A stretch of DNA of 64,000 nt from Aphrophora alni (taxonomy: Eukaryota; Arthropoda; Insecta; Hemiptera; Aphrophoridae). Below are positions 13,881 to 28,048 of the stretch, piece by piece; the stretch's first letter is position 1, and every line of letters begins with the position of its first letter. Below the pieces are notes generated by a model. It made no database searches and was not told the DNA's origin. It saw only the letters and a program-made list of their open reading frames with translations. Location: assembly GCA_963513935.1 (NCBI GenBank), contig OY740769.1, forward strand, positions 35,181,120 through 35,245,119, in the 5' to 3' direction. Both the position numbers and the translations under genes were made by a program.

Positions 13881-13883
<3 letters not shown>
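12091..13883. other. Non-coding stretch with possible decayed repeat patches
   Basis: No gene is supported. At 12400-12920 base composition rises slightly and the minus strand keeps a 68-codon open frame (12711-12917), but I recognise no family. At about 13330-13392 the sequence (GTTTGAACTGTAGAG, then GACAAGCAAACGGC) resembles a decayed member of the widespread arthropod repeats that carry tandem GACAGACA-like tails. That link is weak. Confidence 0.45.

Positions 13884-13943
<60 letters not shown>
13884..13943. repeat. (AT)30 microsatellite
   Basis: An uninterrupted 60-bp alternating AT tract. It is flanked by ordinary AT-rich DNA. Confidence 0.98.
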
Positions 13944-13945
<2 letters not shown>

Positions 13946-16900
13946 CTAATGAAGTATTATTTCTCTTAACATAGTAGCTGATATGTTTGGTTTCTCTGAT
14001 AATATGTTTGGTTTTAAATTTTACTTTTCAAAATAATTTAGATATTTAGGATATATCTGAATCTCAAATCTGACGCTAATGTTTCGTTTGATACGATACG
14101 ATAAAGTCAAATACTAAGTTATTTGGACCTATATAAGGGCAAGAAAACTTGATTCCCACATCACGTCCTGGTGTTAGGAGATTTGTTACATACATGAACG
14201 TGGCACGTAGACAAATATAATATATCAAATGGAAGAAGTCGGTTAAATTCTCAGTTGGATATTTAGTGAGATTATTGATATACAGTTTGGTATATTTTAG
14301 TTAATAATATCTAATAAAAGTCGCCGTTTTGAAATTAATTGATAATTTTATTAGGTCAAAGAAGTAGTGGAATGGTTTGTAATAAAATATGTGCGTAAAA
14401 TGTGCTTAATTAATGTATCACCATTTTTATTGACTGTATATATAAGTTTTAATTACTAGAAGAAAGAGTTGAAAAATTACAACAATGATTAGGTTAAGTT
14501 AACATACATAATCTGGAATTTTAGCACTTCTAAAGGATGATCGCAATGGATAAAAAATTCCCTCTGAGAGATTATTGACTCTTTGTCCAGTGAACAGACA
14601 TAGCATGGATGTTATCGTATTTCATCAATATAGTACCTAATGTATTTTGCATTACAAAATAAAAATAAAAACACTAAGGGTTGTCCGTAACCACTTTCAA
14701 AGTTATGTGGCGTTGTTCATGTGCATTGGAACACTAGGGTAGAGCTTGACTTTCACGTGTATTGAATGTTTTAGCATATATAAAAGCTTTTGTGGAAACA
14801 AAATATACTTTATTTGAAATGACACAAAGTAAAGCTCAGCCTCCAAGGCAACGTTAATGTCAAGCGACTATTTCGGTAAATGAAAGAGGAAAACAAGAAA
14901 AATGTGGTAGAAATGAAATGTAGTAGAGACTGCTTGGCTTAACTGCAAATAATGAAAGCTATTACAACTCCTATATTTATAAACAGTTTAGTAAAAAAAA
15001 TCAGGCTACAACCTAGTCCAACGTCTTCCAATATGTCTCCTATTTCTCCTTTCACTTATGTCAACAACTATGATCTGTAAGATACTACACTTAAAAAAAA
15101 CATGTACATTCAAATCTTATTATAGATTCTAGCGATCCCTTATGTTCCGGGATTATGGGGAAATATAGGCCTAAGGATTGTTGCTGGGGTATAGAAGTTG
15201 TGTACAAGCTTAATAATCAAAACAATCTTAAACAACATCTCATCAAAACCTAACCTAACCTAACCTAAAATGGCACTCAGGACATTATAAACTGTTATAC
15301 AATAATACAAGTGAATGTACAGGTAATATATTGTCAACACAAGAAGATATCTAAATGTAGTAAATTAGTTAACATGAAAAGATTGTGATCCGAAAATCGG
15401 AAACTTATTCGAAAAGAGGTAAAAGTAATATATGAGGGAAAATGTATTTACAATCAGGGAAAACTAATCGAAGCCCCTGATTATTAATATCAAATAACGT
15501 TCAAATTCAAGCACCATAAACACACGGTTTTATGTTTCATACTTTCCCACAGTCATTTAATTTCCTTAACACAGGAAGGAAACTCTTCAATATACCCACA
15601 CATGCTTGCACAACTTCTTTCTTACATCAAGCACAAAGCTATAGCAAATTACGCTGTAGCCAAATTGCATCCTACCTAATACCATATCCTACAGAACGTA
15701 AAGACACAATTATCTATTACTTCACAAGAGTCGCTCAACCCCAAAAAACAGTTACGAATATTAGATTTCATCTTCTTTTTACCTTGAAAATCTCATTCCT
15801 CCTCTCTTTTACACTTAGAATGCAAAAGCGTTCCGTCGTTGCTTCTTTATTAAAGCAAACATGAAAATAATTATGAATTTGAATGACGACTTGGCTTCAG
15901 GGAGAGAAAAACAAAGTGTTAGGAGATATTTTATTTGTTAGGAAAATTATTCACAAGTATTATGCTTAATTTGTGCTTCTCACAAATACAAGTAAACCAA
16001 AACATATGTGCTTGGAATAAAAGTTAGAAGTTGTGAATTTTCAAAGTGATTTTAAAGGAGGAACATTCAAAACCAACAACAGGGGTCGAAACGCGTTACT
16101 TTTGACTGTTTACTATCAGAACTGGAATGAAATAAACACAGGTATATAAATCTGATATTATTTTATATATATTGATGGACATATATTATAATTATATGCA
16201 GATAAATTCGTGTTTTCTCGCTGTAGCCCATTTACTCACAGTTTTCTTTTCCATAAAAAATGCCAAAGTTTCTGCCTGGTTAATATTTGCTTTAAAAGAT
16301 CAGTAATACCTTACTTAATGTAATATAACAATATTCTAATTAACTAATTCTTCACTTATACGCAATTATTTATTTTCATAATTTAAAAGTACGTTAGTGC
16401 AAAATATATTAACATGTTTCAATGCACAAGATATAACATTATTAGGGTAAATAAGAAAAACTTATATATATTTTTTTCAATTTTATTTTTTTCTTGGAAA
16501 ATGTCTATTTTATTAATCGTTTGCGGTATAAAAGTGAGGATAATAGTAAAGAAATTATGTAATACCATTGATAACAGCAACTACTGCAAGCTGTCGGCTT
16601 TGGTAAGTTTATGTGAATTTTGTTTACGATTATGTTACAAGAGAACGTTTGGTTAGAATTGAACAGAAGGGAAGGGCAATATCATAACTTTGTTTTGTTA
16701 CATACTGTGATCCCTGCGTTGTACGGCGCATCGTAAATAAGGGTTTCTTTCGACAGTTTGGTCTTGTTCCTGTCTTGATATGTTTATTCATTTTGAGGAT
16801 TTGTATTACACCTGCGAAAGTAAATTATCTATACAAAATGTATATAGAAAAGTTCTAAAAGTGCACACCGAAAAGGTAAGGTATAATAATTACAAAATGT

Positions 16901-18474
16901 TACGATGTAACTGATAGATACAAACTAATATATCAACAACATAATACACTATTCCAGGTACTAGCTGAATTTCATTATATATTTTTTTGTAGATAGGAGA
17001 TGAGTAGATGATTGATGTCAACAAAATACAAAATTTTGTAATTTTCAAAAAGTATTGTTAGTGTGGAAATATAGTTAGGTAACAACCGACAAACAGCCAC
17101 GTTTGTGAGGAAATTTATACAAATAAATTATTAAACAAATAAATTCAAAAAATTATATATCTTTCTCTTGAAGTTGAATTAGCAAATAACAGTTGTAATA
17201 TGAGTTGTTTAGTAAACAAAAGTAGAGGGAAGCTATATGAAGTAAAAGTAATGATTGTTGTTGATTGTGGAAATATAGGAAAGACAAAGAGCGTAAGGTT
17301 ACTCCTGTCGTTTCATGTTTCAATTACATACTAACTAAGAATGTTTAAAAGATCGTACCCAAAGTACCAAGGCATAACCTAAGCTACAAGCACAGATATA
17401 CCTTTGCTTTTTCTCAATAGATCTATTCAAATTTTTAGGGTTTATCTTCTTCTTCCTACCCAATCCGGGTTAAACAGGTCTCATACTAATAGTTTCGTTT
17501 TCCATTGTTTTAACGATAATATTAAAACTAATATAAAATATTTGTTTTATAAAGCAATAATATTAATAATCACTGTCCATACGTGTTGGTGCTAGTTTAA
17601 AGTGAAATAAACAAACAAATAAATAAAAAAACAATATCTTGAATAACCCGTCAAATAAAAAGTCAAGTTTGCATATCTTAGAATCTTGTAAACTGAAATA
17701 TTTCTACACTATTATACGCCTTGGACATGAATCACTTTTGATCCAACACAACAAGTTATTCATAAAGTTCATATTGCTGCAAAACCAGGCACAGTGGACA
17801 AGATATGGGTTGGATACAACACGGCTTATGACGAGACACACTTTGAAGTGAGAACTAGTTCTTTAATGCAAATTTAAGTAGGACAGGATTTTTTTTTCAA
17901 CCGAATACCTTTATCATTTAGCCCTTTAGTTGCAGAATCAAAATATGTGCTTCAATCGATTTCTTTTGACTAGAGTCATTTTGAAACTGCACTCCTCATA
18001 TGTCATCTGCACGTAAGAAATATTAAATTTAAAGGTATATTATATTTGGAGGACTCTTTCATTATAGATAAAAAAAAAGCCTAAATCATTTACAATATGA
18101 TTTTTTATAGATATTGTTATTCAAAAAGTATAAATAACGAGTTTTTTGTTTATGAGATAATTACAATTAGGCAACTTATTTCTCTTCGACTTTAACATTT
18201 AAGTTAAACATCAGTGCAGGCATTGTTGCGTTTACATAAGTGGATTTTCATAAATTTAAGTTGTACTCTTTTGACAGAATGTAGCGAATTAAATAGAATT
18301 TATGTTTCATATTTTATTTGTTCTGAAGCAAATTTGGAAAGATAAGTGGCACAAACAAATGTCTCTTTTGTTTACGTAAATCATAAACGAAGAGTTAAAA
18401 ATAGAAAAAAAAACATGTTTCTTGAAAACATATAATTTATTTAAAAGATTAAAAGTCAAATTTTCAATATGTGT
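13944..18474. other. AT-rich non-coding stretch
   Basis: No gene is supported. The 110-codon open frame at 15532-15864 is the longest in this part, but it has no recognisable domain, signal peptide or repeat, and its codon use follows background. A CCTAA array inside the stretch is listed separately. A TATA-like CATATATAAAAG near 14774 is expected by chance in this composition. Confidence 0.5.
15249..15268. repeat. Interstitial (CCTAA)4 telomere-like array
   Basis: Four perfect tandem CCTAA units, preceded by AA. TTAGG is the ancestral insect telomere repeat, so this short array supports an arthropod source. It is far too short to be a telomere and has ordinary sequence on both sides. Smaller clusters of the same unit occur at 47637-47650, 53279-53303 and 57536-57560. 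Confidence 0.85.
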
Positions 18475-19136
18475 GCCAATAATCTATTTAACAGGCTAAG
18501 TCATCATAAAATGAGACTTGGTCATCTTAAATTTTCTTATAAATTAAAATTTCAGATTTCATCTACGTTCTTATCCGCAAAAACATATTTTAAATATGTT
18601 ATCACTTAACCGGTTTTTGCAACTTATCAGTTGGATTAACTACGTACATTTTACTACTGAAAAGAAATCTATATTATGTGTAAAAGTGAACTTTTTTCAG
18701 TTTAAAGAGGTGGGAAGACTTCTGGTTTACCTTGTTTAATTTATTTTGATTAAAACATTGATTAAATTTTATGTCTTCTGCTTTACTTTATTAAAGGATA
18801 TTACAGTTACCTTCCTCTCAGAATCTGGGGCATTGTCTCAGGAAAACATTAATTAATATTGTTTGCTAGAATATAATATAAAATATAATCTCTTATACTA
18901 ACGCTACTCGAAAAAGTTTTGTATTTCAATAGATGAATATTAAACTTTTAAGGGTGGACTGGAACTTCCGTAGTTTACATAGTTAAAATTGTTTGAAGTT
19001 ATAAAGAGTTTATTGTAAGTGAAATAAAATACGTTGGAATTTAATTGACTTTTAAAATGTTTGTTTATATTTATAATGGTTGGTTGGTTTGTTTTTACTT
19101 TGGGTTACGTTTTTATATCGTATTTTCGGTATTAAG
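18475..19136 (+). repeat. Old dispersed repeat, copy B2
   Basis: This is the diverged partner of 11498-12090, about 7 kb away in the same orientation. It keeps the same order of conserved blocks and is slightly longer because of AT-rich insertions in its middle. Confidence 0.6.
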
Positions 19137-22100
19137 ATGAATAAAGCACCTTAATTAATATATTAATATCAAAAGCAATAGTACGTACTGACACAAAAGT
19201 GTTGAAAATAAACTTTGTAAAACCTAAAATTCATTAGCACATTTAAATTATAATTTTACTTCAGATATGGAAATTTTATTTAAAGAAATTACAAATAAAC
19301 AGAAAATCAATAAGACTGGATATAAGATAATAAAATATACGTAAGATTATATGAAACACACAAGCGAAGAATTATACAATAGTATAATACAGGAATATTT
19401 TCCATGCTGTTACCAAACATCATTCTACTGTTAGTATCTGGGAGTAAAGACGTTTAACTCTTCTCTTGCGTACAGGTTTTTGTTCACTTCGAGAATTATT
19501 AGTTTTAGCGGCATATTAGTGTTTTTTTTCTTTTTATTGAATTGATTGTTTGTGCTAAAATTGAAAAAAAAAAGTATTCACTAATTTATTTATATAATTT
19601 TAGTTGTATGTACAATTTATGTTTCAACCTAAATATAATCTTATTAGTTAACGAACATTGGGTCAGAAGATTTTTTTGTGATTTAAATTAAACAATATTG
19701 TACTTGCATTTATAAAAAAAATCATGTAAATATTGTATTAATGCAAACGCGTTCTCGCAACAATTAGTTTTATTTATTGGTGTCATTTGGCTATACTTAA
19801 GCGTATAAAAAGGCATATAAAACATTGTATCTCGAGCAGACATTCTGCATTAGAATTGGCGCTGTTAGCGGTATTATTCCCATTTAACAATCACACTTGA
19901 CGACAAGGATTCGTAGCGCTACATTAGCCTGACCTGTTTCTAAGCTAACGATGCGTCATACCCCTTAAAGCTAGTTTCCTGTTATAAATAAGGACTGCAC
20001 TTTACTAAATCGTTTTTGCATTACTTAATAAAAGTTGACATTGCAAAATTTGAATATCTTAATACGATTGTTTATTAATGGGTTCTTTAATGAAACTTAA
20101 CCACGAATAATTCTTTTTATTTAAACATTTAGGACAGATATAAGGAGTTTCGGTCAAATAGATGTCTCATCCCAGAGGGTATATAGAACCATTCGCTTTC
20201 TTACATTAGATTAAATTGACACACCCGGCTACATGAGGTTGATATGACATATCTTTCAATGCCTCTATCAGAACCTATCGACCAGGTACATATTATAGTT
20301 CAGGACTAAAAGTCAGAGATACTATATGCTGTTCGTTAAACGTTCCAGGGAGACATTCCAGCTGTCGATCTTGATTAAAACCAAAGAATTGACATATTAT
20401 ATGCACACAATTATATGAGATTACTGCTCAGTTTATTATATACTGAAATTAAGCTTAAGATAATCATTACTAATTTACAAATTGAAACGAAAAATCTTCT
20501 GGAGGGGTTATGTCATTGGTTACAATAACGTAATTTGTAATAACAAAATCATCAGTGAATATGGGCATAGCAAATCCGAGGGCCTGTAGCTGGATCTATA
20601 CCGTTTTTCATGTTGTCTTACGTTAAATCCCACACTTTCATTTTTACTTTCATGTCTCTCTTAACCATCACTGGTTCCTTCCCGACCCTGATGCGAGAGG
20701 TAGGAGTTTTTATTTTACGATATTTTTTTTTCATGAGGTAATGATGACTGGGACTTTTTCCTTTTTTTTAAAAAAAAAGGATATAAATATCAAAAATATA
20801 CATCCATCCTTTAAATAATTGTTATGGCTCCCACCAGTGTCATGGATGGCTGGTGTTCTCATGTTGTGTGCAAGATGAGCCGATACAGTTTCAGTACCAC
20901 TGAAGGTTTATAGTTTGTTGTTTAAATAACATCGTGACAAAAAGTGTAGTTTGCTTGGGAGCGTATTCTTGGTGGACTTATGACAAAGGAACTCGATATG
21001 CTTCCCACACATCACTTTTATATAAACCCATCTAGAAGGCCTAAGCCCATCATGGGTTATTGCGCCAGGGATTTATTTAGGTTATTATTGAACAATCGTT
21101 GACTCCCCTTTCCTCCTCTAAGGGATGTTTATATATAAAGAAAACAATAACTTGTAGTTATACATTGTAAAATAATTACAACGGATTTTACTAGTAGAAA
21201 GTGTTTATGCGACGAGTCTTATCATATTAGGAATAATTTCTATTATGAAAACAAAAGGCTAGTTTCTCTATTTTTTCCTTGATGTTTAGTTTAAGACCCA
21301 AGTAAAAATGCATAAACCACAGAACACTTAAGAATGTCCAATTAATAAACTTCTAAGATTTTACAGGATTGAAGTTTAAACTATATGATTTCATACAATA
21401 ACACTAACGAAAAAATCTTGTTTTTCAGTGTATATAAAATATTTTTTCAGGACTTTCATAAAAAAAATTTAAAAAAATACTAATGAAAAAAGTCACTAAA
21501 GATAGAAGTTAATTTATTTTACTACTCCTGCATTTTTATAACAACACACATGTAATACAATAAAATATTAAGTTAAACATTGTCTTTTGTTTTAAAATCA
21601 AATTTATAAATTTTCCTACTAATGATTTTAAAAATGGGTTAAAATATGTTTTATTATTTAAACTGTGTTAATTAGATTCTCGTAACCAAGATATAAAAGC
21701 TGGATAACCTAGTTCAAAAAATATTCATATCGATTTTTGTAGACTTCTTATTTATTAGTTCAATGTCTTTAAACAAAATGGTGTAATTTTAGATACAACA
21801 GCTTTAACCGAGGAACAATAAAAGTAAGATGGAATTTCCAATTAAAAAAATATTTTTTTATTTATTGTAATTTGAGTCATAACACCATGTAGATGGTAGC
21901 TCTGTAGTAAAGAAATAAGTATTTACTTAGACATGCAGAAGGCGTGCAGTTAGATAACGGGACAACGGATTAAGACCCCTTAATTCTACCCAAACCCACA
22001 GAATATTAATATTTATTTTATTAATTCCACAGAATATTTATATTAATCGTGAACCTCCCCAGGTCCAGAATTTACTTAGTGTGAAGTCCTTGAACTTGTT

Positions 22101-24479
22101 TTAAGATCCAAAGACCGAATGTGCTCATAACCACAACGAAAGCAAGATAAATCATCCCTTTAATATATTTTGTTGAGGTCTCAAGATACAGTGCTCGGTC
22201 GACAGTTCTAAGGCACTAAGGCCACCCCAGTTCATCTTGAGATTATTCTTCCTCCTGTCTTATAGGGTTCACTTACACATCTCCTTGAATGGGCATTCAA
22301 TGTTCGTGCAGTATACAAGTCAATTTTACAAGTAATCTTGTGCCCGTAATATATAATATAACCATTGTCATATCATAATAAGAACACAACTGTGGCAATT
22401 AGTCAGCTATGCTGTTTCCTTTTACTGTATGATGACCTTACATAATTATAATGTTTAATGAAAATTATATTTACCTTAAATTAATGCACAAGGCAATTAA
22501 ATCTACTTTACCATAAATTATACATCATATACTTTCTTTTTTAAAAAAACCTAAAATTTGTCTGTTAGAACTGGTACTGTTGTTTACTTTATTCTTTCTT
22601 CTTTCTTCTTTATGAGTTTCCAACTGTAATAATAAACTATTTCAAGAAATTATATGATTTTCAGCATTATCCAATAAGTTCGACCTTTTTTCATGTTCTA
22701 AATTTATCACATGATAACAGTTGTATGACTTTTAGTATTGAAACATCGTGTAATAATATTTATTACACAAACACCAATGACGACAAACGTAAGATAAAAT
22801 ATATCAATAATATGACCTTTCAGTCTTTACCCACTAACCAAAAGTCTACAAAAGTTTATCATTTATTTCCATAAGGTTTAGACTACAAAAAATACGTTTC
22901 TTATTGATATTGACGACAAGTGTTTTAAAAACTTAAATTATATAAATTTCCCATTAAGCATTCTTAAAATATTTTTACATTTTTGAGTTATGTTGAGATA
23001 TTAGAGTACAAGATACTATATAATTATAAACCGTAAGCTGAGTGTCTTATATTTTGAGCTTTATGAAAATCTATAACTAATGTAAATGTTTACTAATGAG
23101 GAACAAACAATAATTCCCCTTCATCATTTTTGCGATTTTGGATAAATTATAATCTTTCTTCTAACTACCATAATGGTAATTTTTCAACTGTCTACGCGGA
23201 CATTTATATAATAGTAATAATAGTGACATTTTTAGTAATTCGGAATATCCTTTCTATAAATATTACTTGATAATCACTTTGTATACTTGTTATTCAATCT
23301 TTATGATATTTGGCAAAGGCAATAAACAACGGATTAAAGAGGATAAAGTAAGAATTAAATTATCTTTTTATTTATAAATAGATTTTTTATTCTGTGTTTG
23401 AATTTATATTCACATGAATAACTCTATAATATCATTAGCGATAAAATAAGATTATCTGTTACAGCATTTAAACTATAAATTTAATAAAACTTTGCAAATG
23501 ACAGGGAAAACTATGTTTCATTGCACAGAGTACTGAGTTCCTTTGAATAATTAAATAGCAACAGCTAAATGAAAAGCAAGAAATGTTATAGTACAAACTT
23601 GTATAAATTTCCCTTCACATTTTAAAAATTAGATTAGACCAACATAGAGAATGATGGTCATTTCAAATGAATACATTCTTTGAAGCTTAGTAAAATAATT
23701 CATAATATGTCCATTATATATTTAAAATTTAGTATGATATTGTGTGTGCGAGTTCATTGCAGTTAAAAACATAGTCAAACTTTAAATACGAGATATTAAC
23801 ATTTTAGCGCAACCACACTATTTCATTTTTGATGTATTTTAAATATAACGGGAAAAAAATAGTTTCTACCTTTACGTTGTAGTTCTTTCTTTATTGTATA
23901 TTTCAGTCTAGATAGTTTCTGAAGCTAATATTTCTATATTTATTTTATAAAGAAACTTGTTTATTTCCTTTAAAACGTTTATTCCCATATTCAAAGTCCC
24001 AAGAAAGAAAAAAACACAAACTAAACAAAATTATTGTGGGTGGAAAAAAACGTTATTTTAAAAATAATGAATTTAGAAAATATATTATTTTAATATGCGT
24101 TAATGAAAAGAACGATATAATTTATATTATAAAATTATAATCAATTGTGGTCACTCTAATTTGGAATGAAACCAGAAAGCAGTCGAGTTGACAAATTAGA
24201 AAGGACCGAGTGTGGTCTTATTCGATAGTTTTTAATTTACCAAAGCAACTAATAAATAAATACGTATTTTTCATTACAACAAATATCGATTATTGTATTG
24301 TCTATAATGAGAAGAATTTTTATTTCTTTGAGACCTTAATATAAATATTTCACGGAGAGTTATATTTGAATACTAGATTAATATGTTATATTTTATTTCA
24401 GGTGTCTATTTAACACAAACGAAAAAATGTAATTGTTACACCAAAACAACAAGTAAGAAACATTGTACTAAATGACACA
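19137..24479. other. AT-rich non-coding stretch with scattered GC-richer patches
   Basis: No gene is supported. Patches at 19830-19990, 20140-20380, 20640-21110 and 22040-22320 are less AT-rich and may be fragments of old transposons, but reading both strands gave no family signature. Near 19804-19880 a TATAAAAAGG motif is followed about 50 bp later by TTGGCGCTGTTAGCGG, faintly like a promoter plus primer-binding site of an LTR element. No paired LTR was found, so I do not call one. Confidence 0.45.
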
Positions 24480-24540
24480 GAATTGTATGGCTAAGTTGCT
24501 TATGCACCGGCAGAAAATGCTGGGTTTGAATTTTTGTGAC
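24480..24540 (+). repeat. tRNA-like SINE head or tRNA pseudogene
   Basis: TGGCTAAGTTG at 24488-24498 fits the Pol III A-box (TRGCNNAGYNG) and GGTTTGAATTT at 24523-24533 is a degenerate B-box (GGTTCGANTCC). The boxes are 35 bp apart, shorter than in a normal tRNA (about 44), and no acceptor stem pairs. This suggests a decayed tRNA-derived SINE rather than a working tRNA gene. Confidence 0.35.
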
Positions 24541-27500
24541 GTTAATGGTTTATAATTTGATTTCATTCTACGTTTGGAAGTGTCAAAAAGCATTAAATTA
24601 ATTAACTCCTTTTATTCGCGAATATTTTTTTATAAATCTTACTAAAAAAATATTCCACCAAGGTTCGAATATAACTAAGCCTCATGAAAACGTTGATTTT
24701 ATGAAGATACACTATTGTTGGTTTTCATTTTAGACAGGTTATATTCAAGAATGATAATATATCATCGTGCAGTTTCTATTTTATACTACTTTACGAACTT
24801 TGGCAATTTTTATTATGGAATTAATATTCTCATTCTTTTTTTCTTCTAAATAATGAGCTCAACATTGTATTAGCATAAAGCAAGTTAAACACGAAACAAG
24901 AAACCTTTGCGAACAAAGACAAACATTTATATACGGGAATAAAGGAGAGATTATTTTTATTTACCAAGGAAAAGTTTTCAACTTCGAAGAATATTACAAC
25001 TAAAACGGTGAAATTCAAGCCAATCATTAAAAGTTTAAAATGCATGGCTTAATATAAGAACTTTCACGTAGTGGTATTATAAAATATTATACAAGATGGA
25101 TATCCTATTTTTATAGTTCCGGTATGGATATTTGTAATTACCATAGTTAAAAACTGTTTCAGAAAGAAAGAAGCTTCATCAAATACTACATCAAAGTGTT
25201 TTCAGAAAAAGTTCCATATCCTAAAAACCATTTAAAACGCATTGTATTACAATTGTAATGAATTTTGTGAAGATATTAATTTGAGTTAGATTACAGATGG
25301 ATTATACATGTGAAAAGAAAATACAACAACACCTTATTTTTATCATTCTTTACAAAAAAACTATCAATTAATTAAATGTCAAATCGTTTTAATGGTCTTT
25401 AGTTGAATTAGAATATTGATCCGTCTTATCAAAATTATAAGACGCCCCAATTATAGATTGGATTTATAGTAAGAGTTCAATATTTTTAAATTTTTGTTCC
25501 TCGAGATTCGTGATACTGTTATAGCCGAGAAAATATTCATTAAATTGTAATATTTCTGCTGAATGATAACTTATATTACAATTTATTTAAATACTTTTTT
25601 TTAAGTGTGAAAAAAATCATGGTCTTCAGTTTTTCATTGTATGAGAGCGAGGACACTAAATGTTAAAAAGCTGAAATCTGAAATTAATATATCAAACTTT
25701 TTAAAACAAACCTTTAACACAACAAATGTAAACCCGTTTGAAATCAACAAATCAGCCTGGAATAATGTTTTTAACATATGGTAACATCTGATGGAAACTA
25801 TAAATATGAAAAATAAACATTACAATTAGTATTATAAGAGTAAACATATAATTGTAAATATCGATCATTCCTGTATTCACTTTGAAATGGTTCTTTATTT
25901 GTAAGGTGTTTAGTTTCTAGACTGTTCAATTTCGTGCCCAATTATTAGAGTTGATTATGTAATCGTCAAGGGTTATTCTTACGTCCAACTTAACCTAATC
26001 ATAACGTCTTTGTTTTATGAAGCTGTCATTAAGAACTCGGACATGAAAACGTGAATCAATAATTAATTTAGAAACAAGCATTATGCTTCATGATTTGGCA
26101 CTTTATGAAAATCGTAAAGTTACGGGTCAAACATATTCACGTTTAAAACATTTACATCAAATTTGCAACGGTCCAACTGTTGGTAAATTGTTTAAAAAAT
26201 ATACTAAGTAATTTTAAAACATTTTGTTAGGAATTTTTTTTCATTTTCTAAGTAGTTTTTTTTTTTTTTTTGGTGGTGAACTATGTCTTTAAAACTGTTC
26301 ATAAATAAATTTTGTTCTACTTTTCTCTCTTAGATTACTAGTTCTTCAACTAACTATAAATCTAAGTATTTATTAATGTACGAGTAGGCTACATAATGTT
26401 TAAACGTAAGTTCAAAATGTTGAATTTGTTTTTGGTTCAACATTTAGGATTTCGGCAAAATATGGTGTTGACAATATTTCGTTGAAATTGTGAAATAAAT
26501 CTGAGACATCATTATACATATTCTGTTTTCTGTTTTGCATATGCAATTTTTTCAGGATAATCAAAGGATAAATTAAAGGCTCAATATTGATATAATAATA
26601 CATTGTTTTGTAGACTAGGTTTTGTTACGTATTGATATCCTTTGTTTCGATAACATTCTAGTACCTCTTTGTTTACATGCTCTTTTGTGCTATATTCTAA
26701 TTATTTAGTTTCGTGGAAATTCTTTTGAATACTATAGTACGAAGTTTTTTGAGGTTTATGTTTTTATTTTGGCTGACTATTTGGTTTAATTTTGAGTTTT
26801 ATTACTTTACAAATTGATACAATGTATTAAGTATAGATCTTTGTGAATAGTACCGTGTTTTATTAGTATAAAACACAAGAGTATCCATGTATCAATATAC
26901 GATACACAATTTTGTAACACAAAACTATAATTAAGAAAAACCTAATTTAAAGCCTCTCCATAATGTCAGATACTATTTACATTCTGTTTAGATAACAGTT
27001 TTGGGTATATTGTTTTACTACTAAATTAGTTTTCAAACTCATTCCTTGTCATGAAAAAAAAAAAAAAAATTAACAACTTTTAAACTCAAAATGTATATTT
27101 AAAATGTTTGTTCTACTGTATAAAGTTAAGACATCTTTAAATTACCACTGTGTTCTTGTTTTAAAGTTCCACTACTGGTAAGAATCTTATATCGTTTATA
27201 TGTAGAGTTACTACCTGGTCTTAAGGTGAACCATATCACGTCTTGTAACAGGTTACGGAGACACAGTGTATTATGTATCGAGGTCAATCGTTTAGAAAAC
27301 AACTGGTATTCATTATAGTAATATTTATAGTGCTTTCAAAGTATTGTATAACTTACAGATAATAAATGTTGACTTTAGAATAAACTTATATTAAAATAGT
27401 ATTTCTTTCAAAACAAATAAAAATAAATAAATGTCACAATTGAACTCTTATCTCTAGTTATCACAAGCTTTCTGATATGTATTATCTTTAATAAAACAAG

Positions 27501-27949
27501 ATATTTCCCTTTCGTGCAATATTTTCTGTTTGTATCTAATTTATCAGATTAATAATTAATTGTGTATTTATTCCTCTTTTCAGAGTTCCTTTCAGTTACG
27601 GAACAAAGGAACTAAGGATGTGATAACCCAGAAACAAGATCCATATATCTACACCTCAGTACATTTAGGAATAATCAGTTTCGGACTGGTGTAACCGTTA
27701 AATTACGCAAGTTCTGGAATAACTGGAACATTCCCGTGAGTTACGCTACTAGCCACTAAGTGTATATTGAGATTTGGACGAAAATCCCTCTTTTACAGTC
27801 CATATAAGTGATATTCAAATGTCTTTTATTTCTCTGTACGATGGCCGATAAATATAATACTGTTAAAAAACTGTGACTCTTTAATCGATAGATTTGATGC
27901 CAATAGTAGCGTATGCTCTCCGAGTAACCAAATACTTATATAAAGTTAC

Positions 27950-27954
<5 letters not shown>
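24541..27954. other. AT-rich non-coding stretch
   Basis: No gene is called. A 16-bp A run lies at 27054-27069. At 27561-27583 there is a good 3' splice-acceptor-like tract (pyrimidine-rich, ending TTTTCAG), followed by a frame open for 36 codons to a stop at 27692-27694. It may be a chance hit or a small exon, and is discussed under findings. A 9-bp perfect inverted repeat (AGTTCCTTT at 27584-27592, AAAGGAACT at 27605-27613) overlaps it. Confidence 0.45.

Positions 27955-28045
<91 letters not shown>
27955..28045. repeat. (AG)n microsatellite, 91 bp
   Basis: A perfect purine-only AG tract. Long mirror-symmetric purine/pyrimidine tracts can form triplex (H-DNA) under torsion; that is a general property and not shown here. 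Confidence 0.98.

Positions 28046-28048
<3 letters not shown>

Noticed and set aside
15249..15268. Possible chromosome end
   Set aside because: Only four CCTAA units with unique sequence on both sides, so it is interstitial.
15532..15864. 110-codon plus-strand open frame
   Set aside because: No domain, signal peptide or conserved motif is visible, and its length is within chance for 64 kb of such sequence.
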